The position numbers and the translations under genes are program-made. The notes beneath the pieces were generated by a model, which searched no databases, was not told the DNA's origin, and saw only the letters and a list, made by a program, of their open reading frames with translations. Positions 12,506-21,419 of a DNA stretch of 64,000 nucleotides are shown one piece after another (position 1 is the first letter of the stretch; each line of letters opens with the position of its first letter). The DNA is from Trichoplax sp. H2 (Eukaryota > Placozoa > Uniplacotomia > Trichoplacea): positions 186,001 to 250,000 of the forward strand of contig NOWV01000089.1 of assembly GCA_003344405.1 (NCBI GenBank), in the 5' to 3' direction.

Positions 12506-13277
12506 CTCGCTCAATACAATATACGATATAAAACTATCACCCAACTTAGCCTTAACCTGAATCACTTTTTATTGATGACAGTCCTTCTTATATACTCTTT
12601 CATTATTTATAAACATATATACCGTGCGATCAACATGTTTCAATAACAAACATGTTATTGCGATTAAATTATCAAACACGGACATTCGACTTAATAAACA
12701 ATTTCATACTTGAATCTGCTTCGACCGTGAGCCTTATCAAGTTCCTATGTTCTCGATACTTACTGGTAAATATTAGTATATCATAATAATATCATAATAA
12801 CTTAATTTATTACTAACAATAACAATTCCTAAAGTAGTGGTTCATACTTCTAAAAAGTTCAAAACAGAATGTTATCATAAACTACACATCCATATCTAGG
12901 TTATTTTGATGGCCGTGACACTTACTAATAGCCTGAATTCCATATTAATTCCCTTAAAAAAGCTCTTGCTATAAATTGTAATATTACATGCACATTAATT
13001 GCAGGCTTAAATGATCATTTTAAAGCTCCTGCAGCGTGATGATACAGCATGAAATAATAGATAACGTGAAACTGTATGCAATCCCATTGACGACGTACTT
13101 TGTAGTAAGCAGTATAAAAGTTGTTCTAGTTAAGATAAAAACTATGAGAATGCAATTATTTTAGCTAGAAAATAGACACAATATGATTGTCACAAACTTA
13201 TGTTGCGAACTACTACACTAAGCTAATAGGTTACTTATGCCTTGCTCCACTACTCCTGGAGTTCTACTGTATGGTAG

Positions 13278-13448
13278 TTCTATACTATTTACGGTCACAT
13301 AGGGATAAGACTGTTCTACAAGATTAGTATAGTTTTTATTAATAGAGTAGCAGAGTACCTTCTCGTACACGATCTAATAAAGAAATCGGGAACTGAGCAT
13401 TCGCTCGTCCTTTTATACCCTTCCATTAAATTTGTGGTGCACACATAG
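13278..13448 (+). other. Candidate exon, unidentified
   Basis: Fifty-six open codons without a Met, ending at TAG. They contain a helix-like run (INRVAEYLLVHDLIKKSG) followed by EHSLVLLYPSIKFVVHT. On the opposite strand the same stretch carries a TATAAAAGG box at about 13,410-13,421. I cannot tell an exon from a chance open frame or a promoter region. Confidence 0.18.
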
Positions 13449-14454
13449 TAACTTGACAATATAAGATTTACATGATTTGTACAGCATTCATCAGGACAAC
13501 AGTCAAAAAAGCATTAGATTGAATAACATACTAAAAAGAAACAACTTAGTCCGAAATACGGTAATTTTACTTAGATTATTGGGCTTTAGCCGGGCATTAT
13601 GCATAATGGCAGATATTGGGTTTTGGCTATAACCGTTGTACTGTCAATATGGCTATAAGTGGTCAATCGGTAATGCAAATAAGAAGAAAGAAAATGCTTC
13701 ATTTTTTGTTGTTCATCTACTTGCCGAAATTCCTTTTTTCCCAGTTACAGTTTAAAAATTTGGGTCTTTGGCTTGCGGGGTACGTGGTATCAATTGAGAA
13801 ACTTTCATGCTGAGAGATCCTTGCTCTTTTCAATTGTAAGATTGAACGTGAAATTTGTTCAGTAAAGTTCGGGACTTTGGCAAATGTTCTTGGAAAAATT
13901 TTACTTCAAACCGTGTTACAACAAAATAGCATTTCGAAGACAGTTTCTTAATCGCTACCGTACGATCCTAATATTGAAATATGTCATAATTCTAATTCTT
14001 TATGAAAAGGGATAAGTACTTTTAAATAGCTAACAAGTGTTTTTTTTAAGAGAATATGGAAGGCATAAAGTCAAAGCTGAATGACTGAAGATAAATAAGT
14101 TAATTGTTCATCATCATTATATTCGTATTCCGATCCATAATTATACTGTACAGTATTTGACGAGTCAGTATATTTAGCCGTTAATTGCTTAATGCTTTTA
14201 CCAATTAAACTCATCTTAAGATTAAAAAGTTACAGTTTATGTATTTCTGTAGCAATGATGATATGATTATCTTGTGCTTAATAGAGTCTAGTTGTTTGAG
14301 GATAATCTTTAGGAACAACAATACTAAGCTATATAAATTGAATATGAAGAGACTCAATTGTCCATTTCTTTTTTTGTAAAGTCGTTCTTGATTCTAAGTC
14401 TAAAATTAGTCTAGGATTAATAAATTTGTGTAGCTATCACGGGATATGATTTTA

Positions 14455-14641
14455 TCAAGAACAAATGTTGTACGTCTTCTTAGTTGGTTTCATTCTTGTA
14501 ATAATGCGGGATTTTGAAGGTTTAGCTGCCGTACTTTCCATTTCACTCGGTTCTATAGTTAACTTCCGGTCACTTCCACAAATTTGCATAAATTGATTAT
14601 ATCGCGGACAGAAACATCCAATCTTCAGAAGTAAGGTTTTG
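14455..14641 (-). other. Candidate 3' exon downstream of TPR gene 3
   Basis: Sixty-one open codons ending in TGA, beginning after a pyrimidine-rich 3' splice site (ATTCTTTCCCTTAAG). The peptide starts KTLLLKIGCFCPRYNQ, continues with CGSDRKLTIEPSEMEST, and ends in a basic Ser/Lys/Thr tail with a final Cys. It lies 230 bases downstream of TPR gene 3 on the same strand, where TPR gene 2 has its Cys-rich tail exons, so it may be a tail exon of gene 3. The reading needs two bases from the previous exon, and gene 3 offers only a phase-1 donor just after its stop (GTAAGC, 14855-14850), so no clean join is visible. The hydrophobic-Cys start also resembles a GPCR helix 8. Confidence 0.3.
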
Positions 14642-14870
14642 CTTAAGGGAAAGAATGTAAAGCATATCGTTCATAACTTTAAAAATTTTTTTTAATAACT
14701 GATAAATAGCCTGATTAAGTAATTGATGCCCTACTTGTTAGTTTCGGCTGCATTTCGCTATTTTCGTTAAATCTATACTCAGTACGACAGTAGTTTTATA
14801 ATTTATTGCTATCTGATATCTAATGGTGATTATTCTAGCACTATTACGATCCACGCTTACCTTTATGACT

Positions 14871-16517
14871 TTATTGACAGATATCATTATCAAGTCTAGG
14901 GCAAATGCTGTTATTGTCCGATGGTTTATTTATTTCCGTATCATTTCTTTTAAATAACCAAACTAGGTTGTTAAGCGCTCTTCTTGTTGTCGCTTTAGCC
15001 TGACTATACCAAGATTGTTGAGCTAAACGTACATCATTGATGTAATTTTTCGTAAATATTGCATCGGATAGGCCATTGCTAATATGAGTAAGTGATACTT
15101 GAATTGTCAGAGCATTCTCAAACATAGAAATGGCCTCATTATACAGACACTGATGATAGTAAACCAGTCCGATGTTATTGTACGCTTGTGCAATTTCGAG
15201 ATGGTTATCGCCGAGGACTGATCGTTTAATTTGAAGTAGCTTTTTAAACACATCAACAGCTCGATCATACTGTCTTAAATTATATCGGATAATTCCAATC
15301 TTGTCGTATAGATTTGCGATATCAAGATGATAAAAATTAAGAACCATCAATCGGATGTTCAAAGCATCATGAAACATAGAAAGGGCCTTATTATTTTGAC
15401 CTTGAGTAAGATATACATTTCCCATATGATAAAATGTATTTGCATCGTGAAGGTTCTCCAAACTATTAATTGACCAATGCCTGATACTGCTCGCTGTCTC
15501 ATGGCTAGAAAGAGCCATATCATAATTTCCCAATTTACGGTAGACAATTCCAAGACAGTCATATGAATTAGCAACGTGAGGATTATAACAGTCAAGAGCC
15601 AGTGAGCGAATTTTAAGCGCTATTTTATGCATAGACAGAGCTTTGTTATACTTACCTTGATCATCATATACATTTCCCATTTTACTATATAAATAGGCGA
15701 CATCAGGATGGTCATTATCAAGAAATAATAACTTGGCATTAAGTGATTTTTCGTACATCGCTAGAGCTTCATCATATCTCTTTAATCTATAATAGATCTT
15801 ACCAATGTTGATATAGATGAAAGATTGTTTAATATCCGGATAATTATCATCGAGTAGCAATAAATAGATTTCAAGCGACTTTTCAAACAATTCAAGAGCC
15901 TTATCGTCTTTTCCTTGTGTCTTCTTGACTACGGCTAAGTTGTAATAAGATTGTGCAACATCCGTATGTTGATCATCAAGGATTGATAATCGAATTTGAA
16001 GAGATTTATTATAGCTAGAGACAGCATCTTCATATCTACCTTGTTTGAAATTAACAAGTCCAATTTGATTGTATGAATGGCTAATATCGAACTTTAAATT
16101 TTCACTTTCTGCCGATTTGATATTCAAACGTATGTCTAGCGATTCATTATAGCAACGGAATGCACCTCTTAGAGAACCTTTTAATAATAATATCTCACCT
16201 ATTCTGTCTATACTTTGTGCTGTTTTGACATAATCTTGTAGTCTATTAGCCATTTCTTCTGCCTTATTACCAAATTCATAAGCCTTATCCCATTCCCCAG
16301 TTTTTATATAAATATCACAAATGTGAAGGTAAATATTAAATTTTAAACGATTAATATCCGCTGAATAATAAGCGATTAACTCGGCTTCATAGAGAGCCTG
16401 CACATAATAGCGTAGTGCTTCCTTGAAATTGCAAAGCTTGTCTTGATGTTGTCCTGATTCGTACTGGGATTGTATTTGTTGAGGAATAATCGGCTTGACG
16501 GAATTATTGATATCCAT
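14871..16517 (-). CDS. TPR-repeat protein 3 (kinesin light chain/NPHP3-like TPRs)
   Basis: A 548-aa frame from the first in-frame ATG at 16517. The open frame continues a little upstream without a Met, and a 3' splice site (CAGCTATTTTAG) lies just before the ATG, so a 5'UTR intron or upstream exon is likely. The N-terminal region matches the paralogues (ICDIYIKTGEWDKAYEFG), followed by about nine TPRs of 42 residues. Repeats in the middle are more degenerate (SIRHWSINSLENLHDANTF), and one unit has a three-residue insertion (IKQSFIYINIGKIYYRL). After the last repeat is a helical basic segment (RRALNNLVWLFKRND) and a polar tail. A consensus donor (AAAG|GTAAGC) lies 14 bases after the stop, so the transcript may be spliced in its 3'UTR or use another end. 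Protein-binding scaffold by family; partner unknown. Confidence 0.82.
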   Translation of the reverse strand: MDINNSVKPIIPQQIQSQYESGQHQDKLCNFKEALRYYVQALYEAELIAYYSADINRLKFNIYLHICDIYIKTGEWDKAYEFGNKAEEMANRLQDYVKTAQSIDRIGEILLLKGSLRGAFRCYNESLDIRLNIKSAESENLKFDISHSYNQIGLVNFKQGRYEDAVSSYNKSLQIRLSILDDQHTDVAQSYYNLAVVKKTQGKDDKALELFEKSLEIYLLLLDDNYPDIKQSFIYINIGKIYYRLKRYDEALAMYEKSLNAKLLFLDNDHPDVAYLYSKMGNVYDDQGKYNKALSMHKIALKIRSLALDCYNPHVANSYDCLGIVYRKLGNYDMALSSHETASSIRHWSINSLENLHDANTFYHMGNVYLTQGQNNKALSMFHDALNIRLMVLNFYHLDIANLYDKIGIIRYNLRQYDRAVDVFKKLLQIKRSVLGDNHLEIAQAYNNIGLVYYHQCLYNEAISMFENALTIQVSLTHISNGLSDAIFTKNYINDVRLAQQSWYSQAKATTRRALNNLVWLFKRNDTEINKPSDNNSICPRLDNDICQ

Positions 16518-18865
16518 TTTTTTTCTAAAATAGCTGCTATCAGTCGATGATTTGCTGGACCACTTGCTCTTAGAAAGCAAATTCAAATTTCATGTCGGAA
16601 AAATTACTTGTAATAATGGGACGGCGAAATTATGACGGCTTCTATCAAAATCATTTCTACAGCTTCAGCTTTGATTAACGATTTAGATATGACTACGTGA
16701 TTTTATAATTTGATATTTACATTATTCAATGCGATATTAGCTTTTTGTCTTTTTGCTGTACAAGAAAAAGTTCAATTTTTAAATCGAGAAATTCATTAGA
16801 TTACACTCTCTGCTACCTTTTGAAATTTGTAACTTATTTCACAAGTACCGTATTCATTATATCGATGATGTATTTCTTGTGTGCCATCCTTTATACCGAA
16901 CTAAATAGTATTGTAACTTGTGAATAACAACTTTTATTCTATTCAATATATTTGTCATAGACATAAGTCTGTAAAAATTATCATTTCTCTTTTCCTAGTA
17001 AAGGCTACATTTTTCTTTGATAGTTGATATACGGTAGTTGATGATTTATCACCTTTGACATCAATCTACATTATTACGTGCCTTTTCAAACACGACGATC
17101 ATAAACTAAAAGATTACATACTATTGAAGAATAATAAGGTCCACCATTTTATATTTTGTCGCATATTATAATAATTACTCGTCAAGAATTATCATGACAT
17201 TAACATAAATTAGCGTTTTGAATTTAGCCTAGAGCAACATCTTTTAAGTCTAGATAAGCCTATAATAAAGTCTTCAGGGCTTTCAGTAAATAATGCTTTG
17301 CTTAGATAAAAGTAATGACTAATATCAATTGATTATCAGCACAATTCTTCTATTTTGTGTTTTTGTTAATACGCGTAAATAGTATACATTTAATGTTTGC
17401 TTTTATTCAATTTGAGAAATACTATTTCAATATATTCATGATACAATTACTATTGGCGATCTTTATACTGGACGTAAAATGATGTAACCATTTTCCAGAA
17501 TAAAAACTTTATTCATTGAATATAAAGACTGACAAATCATTAGCCCACATTCTATTTCCCATACCTAACAAAAAATTTTATTGTAGTGACGTGAGTTTAG
17601 TACTTAAGTTAAATTCTTAATTAAGCATAGAATTACTAATATACGCTACCGTAGGCTATGATACTTGCGTAGATTAATGCGATTAGTCGCTCTTGCCCGG
17701 TAAAATATGGTAATTCAATGCCCGTGCTTAACGTGTGGAAGCGTGATAATGTTACTTAATACCGTTACTAGATAGGCCATGCGCTAGGATTTATAAGCTT
17801 ATGCAATGAATAGATCGAGAGTTCTTCTTGTTCATAGTTGGTTGTAAATACAGTTACGGTTGGTTTCTATTGTAATAAAACTTAATTCGTGGTTTAAATC
17901 CAGTTAGACTGATTTATTGTGGCCCTTAAAAATCGACTAATTACAGTAATTTTGTTATGTCATTGCAATAAATCTGTTCTTTCTAATTTCCAATATTTCT
18001 AATCCAAAACGATTTGTAGTCAACAGTTTATTACGGGGTTCTCGTTAACGAAAGTCTTCTATTACAAGCTATAATCTCAAGTACGAAAAACAATCTCTAA
18101 TGAGTCACCTTGATTACTTATATCTTAGCCTGTTTACAATCCGAAGATCATAAACAGGAATAACTGAATAACATCTATTAACCTCTAGACTAAGTATAAG
18201 AACGAAATTATATGATTACTGTAGTTATATACGAAACTTAAACTGAAACATCCTTTGTACTAACAACAAGACCGTACTTGTTATTGCTAGCTCTACAAGT
18301 TGTCAACAGTATTATAATCTACACAATAACACAATATCATTACAATTACATCTGCCAATCTAAAGTTCCCCAGCTAAGCTTGTTGGTATATCCTAGTATA
18401 CACAATATTAAAAAAAATTTAGCACAGTTTATCGTTCATATTTCTCACAACAGAACATAGATAATAAGCTGTAAGAGCCGAAACGAATGCTGAAGGCATT
18501 AAAATATGTAGTGGTAAACTAGTTTTGGTTAGATGATCTTAGCCTAATTAATCTCTCCTTCTATCTTCATACCACAGTCGACATAAACACTATCGATTTT
18601 TATATCCCTTTATCCGTAGCATGGGCATATTAATTGTACAATACTTCCTTTCTCTTTTATATCCGTTTGATAGCTAAAAATTTTTTTAATATTGCGGGAT
18701 AATACAGTTTAGAATGAAGTAGCTGCATTGAAGCTCATTAGGTTTACTTCAATTATCTACGTAGAAAATATGACAAAATATCATCTATGCCGAAAGCGGA
18801 ATCATACTGCTAAAATTAGGTCTTTAATATGTTAATGATTTAGATATAATGAAAGAAAATCTTAT
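16518..18865. other. Intergenic, AT-rich, one weak candidate exon
   Basis: No gene recognised. The only coding-like piece I noticed is at 17,636-17,755 on the minus strand, listed separately. The remainder is AT-rich with no repeat that I could define. Confidence 0.4.
17636..17755 (-). other. Candidate terminal exon, unidentified
   Basis: Thirty-nine open codons ending in TAG, in a locally G+C-richer patch, after an AG at the end of GGTATTAAG. The peptide is mixed polar then hydrophobic (GIELPYFTGQERLIALIYAS, then IIAYGSVY). A second minus-strand frame starting with ATG (MAYLVTVLSNIITL) overlaps it. No family recognised; chance is not excluded. Confidence 0.18.
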
Positions 18866-19426
18866 CTAATTATTAGTATCTTTAATGTTTCTAGTAGATG
18901 GCATTTGCACTATACGATTACGCCGTATGTATCTCCATATTTGAAGTTGCTTTAGCAATATTAATGACCTCGTTCTGATATTTTTATCGAATTTCAAGTA
19001 TATTAATAGATTCAGGATAACAATTGATGTTATCGTAGTCAATGAATAAGCAACCGAAACAAAGTAAACAATATTCCTTTGCCTAATTTTCATCAAGGAT
19101 TGGTCAGTTATAGCTATTCCTATGTTACTAGCAAAATATGGCCAAGTCAGTGGGGTGTATGAGATTGAAATACTCACTAAAACTCTGATAAGTCGTTTCT
19201 TTTTAGCAAGTTGCTCCCTCCATTGCGTTTCTAGTTGGTGTCCTGGTGATTTATGGGACTTTAGATAGACGATACTTTTATAATAGATCATACATAGAGA
19301 AACTGATGGTATTATAAATGAAAAAATAGCATGTACAATCAGATATACCGAAGCTGATGGTGTAAAATCAGGTACATCACATAATAAAGGATCTTGTTCA
19401 TGAACTGAGATATACTTAAACAAATC
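18866..19426 (-). CDS. Rhodopsin-like GPCR, C-terminal exon (TM5-TM7); 5' part not found
   Basis: About 186 codons from a probable 3' splice site (TATCATCAG, exon base 19426) to the stop at 18866. The layout fits the last half of a class A receptor: an extracellular-loop-2-like segment with the expected Cys (LLCDVPDF), TM5 (YLIVHAIFSFIIPSVSLCMI), a basic third loop with KKKRLI before TM6 (RVLVSISISYTPLTWPYF), and TM7 ending SIVILNLLIYLKFDKNIRTR. NLLIY stands in the place of the NPxxY motif with Pro replaced by Leu, and TM6 has TPLTWP rather than CWxP, so activation motifs are atypical. There is no Met for an independent start; TTG at 19423 is not credible in an animal gene. I searched by eye up to about 20.5 kb for exons with TM1-4 and the DRY motif and found none. 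It may be a far upstream exon or a receptor pseudogene. Confidence 0.6.
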   Translation of the reverse strand, partial: DLFKYISVHEQDPLLCDVPDFTPSASVYLIVHAIFSFIIPSVSLCMIYYKSIVYLKSHKSPGHQLETQWREQLAKKKRLIRVLVSISISYTPLTWPYFASNIGIAITDQSLMKIRQRNIVYFVSVAYSLTTITSIVILNLLIYLKFDKNIRTRSLILLKQLQIWRYIRRNRIVQMPSTRNIKDTNN

Positions 19427-20230
19427 CTGATGATATAACTAATCAGATCTAAAATTTAATTATTTTTTTTAATCGCTAAAATTTCAATGGCATAAAATGT
19501 CTAAAATTCCATTAATACAAGTTGTGCTGAAATGCAAAGATTTCAATTTTCTACTTCCGGTTAATCTATTTAAAAGGAACATTTTCTTATAAGTAGTGTC
19601 ATAGCTTCATCAAGTCTCATACATTGCTTAAATTTTAATAGCTTAATATCATAGCTTTAGATCTCTATCGGTATAAGTTGTGGCGAAATATGAAAATTTC
19701 GTTCTGCATTTATAATTATAATTGTGATAATTTCTAATATTTCTTTGTTGATATCTAATTTAAAAGGGTGAATATTATTTAAAAAGGTATTAAATTCTTT
19801 AGTTCTCTCTTTTCAAATATGAATATGTTTAATATGCAATGTAAATCAATCTTTCTATACTAGATAACTCTTGGCATGATTAATTAAGAAAAGGATCTTA
19901 TTTCCTTTAGCTGTTGAAGGCTTGCTATCATACAGTCGTCGTTCGATGTACCGTAAATTTTAAGGAAACGTGGATATATAGAAAAAATACTATAATTTTC
20001 GATGCTATCTATAACTTGTTCTCAGTAATGATTTAATGCAACTCTTTGAATTGTAGAGAAAAATAATCTCGTCAGTTTAGGTAAATGTAAGCTATTAGGG
20101 AAATGTTTTCCTTATTCTCTATATGCGATAAACGGCCATTGTGGTTTAGTTTTTATTTCCTGCCCATTCTGCGATGCATCATTTGTCATAAATAAATACT
20201 ATCATGGAAACTTATATCTGAAAATTATAA

Positions 20231-20511
20231 TCGGCTAGTCGACAACAGACCAAAGAACGATCACAAAAGTCTTCGGCTAAACTTCCTTCAAATCTTTACT
20301 TAGTCTTGACGACCAAGATCAAAAAGGATGCATTCCAGAATTAGCAGCGGGTTTTACTTACTCTCGTACGGTTAGCTTCGGTGCATATAAAAAAAATTAT
20401 GATTATATAAAATCATATGTATCTGTATGCGAACTGTCAATACGATTCAGTAAGGTAGACGGTTTACGTAATCCTAATGAGCTTCGAACTAATATTATAA
20501 CACTTAATTAG
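20231..20511 (+). pseudogene. Mitochondrial carrier (SLC25)-like fragment, frame-broken
   Basis: Two overlapping plus-strand frames together read like one carrier repeat. The first (20231-20344) contains SRQQTKERSQKSSAKL and LYLVLTTKIKKDAFQ, as in the segment after the first carrier helix. The second (20281-20511) contains KGCIPELAAGFTYSRTVSFG followed by AYKKNYDYIKSY, which fits the K/R-G-x(2)-P-x-L...FGxY pattern of the even-numbered helix of SLC25 proteins. The switch between frames near 20330 and the shortened spacing there suggest a small deletion or frameshift. No Met, no other carrier repeats and no P-x-D/E-x-x-K/R signature were found nearby. A donor-like GTATCT follows IKSY, so it could instead be a live exon of an unusual gene. 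Family resemblance is from memory; no search was run. Confidence 0.38.
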
Positions 20512-21419
20512 CTAATTATAATAATGAAATTTGACACAGTGCAATAACAGAGTGTAATTAATTGCATTTAAGTATTATCATAAGATAAAAATTTACTATT
20601 AAATCAACTATAACTCCAATCAAGTGTGAAAGAAATACAGTTACTTTCATTGTTATCATGACTACTTAGTTTATGTCCGAAATTTATCCTGTTGTGATAC
20701 AGTGATCTTCAAATAAATAAATCAAGAACCCCAATTTCTTGTAAACTACACTTTATTACATAAGTTAGGTTCGCCTAACTTCTACCAATACCTGTCCTCA
20801 ATGAAAAGGTGCTAAGCTAGTTTATAGTCAATTTAGAAGTAACATTAAATTACTGCTGTAGAAATAAGTATTGTTGAATAGGTTTAGACGTTAATTTTTC
20901 CTTCTTCAAGTATACGTACGAGTATATTAGTGCATCAAAAACGTACTTTTAATGTGAAGTTAAGGATCTCTGTTCCTTTTACATTTGTAGGTTATTTTGC
21001 ATAGGTAAATAGTCCTTGATAAAACTGTTGCTTTCATGTGAATAGAAAATCAAACTCAGCTTGAATGTACTATTTAATTTTTATTTATTTGCCGATGCAT
21101 TAATTAAAGAACATTGAACAATATCCAATTATCTATGAAACCAATAATAAATGACGACTAAATCGATAAGATTTGGTTCTAAGGGCCTACTGACAAGCCG
21201 ACCAGGTTAGCTAAATGAAGCGTAGTATAAGCCAATAAAGTATAAAATACAGATTATAGATTAATACCTATTAGTAGCGTTTTCCACGAAATACTAACAA
21301 TCGATATAGCTCTATTGGTGAAATTTTACCATTTTACTGATTAATGGCTTACATGGGCAACTTACGACGGATACCTTAGGCTAAATAAACGTACCATCAT
21401 TTCACCATAACAAAAAAAT
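20512..21419. other. Intergenic; holds one copy of a dispersed hairpin repeat
   Basis: No coding exon recognised. The only defined element is the repeat copy at about 20,712-20,790. The region otherwise separates the carrier-like fragment from the 3' end of the acyl-CoA dehydrogenase gene. Confidence 0.45.
20712..20790. repeat. Dispersed repeat, copy A, with an 8-bp TTCG hairpin
   Basis: This segment matches 43,908-43,985 over about 75 bases: (T)CAAGAAC, TTTCTTGTAAAC, C-CTT-ATTACATAAG and a TTAGGTTC core. Copy A contains AAGTTAGG-TTCG-CCTAACTT (about 20,764-20,783), a perfect 8-bp stem with a four-base loop. Two copies 23 kb apart point to an old small mobile or dispersed element. Confidence 0.5.

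Larger units (their letters stand above)
9378..14454. other. Long AT-rich intergenic region with unresolved coding-like patches
   Basis: No recognisable gene in about 5 kb. The stretch 11,830-13,830 is locally richer in G+C and holds several short open segments next to AG or GT borders (for instance 11,835-11,913 plus strand after ATAATTTAG, 12,353-12,505 and 13,278-13,448). I could not connect them into a gene or match them to a family. A decayed gene or a gene with small exons is possible. The rest shows nothing I can name. Confidence 0.4.

Noticed and set aside
15359-15595. 78-aa minus-strand frame
   Set aside because: Out-of-frame shadow of TPR gene 3.
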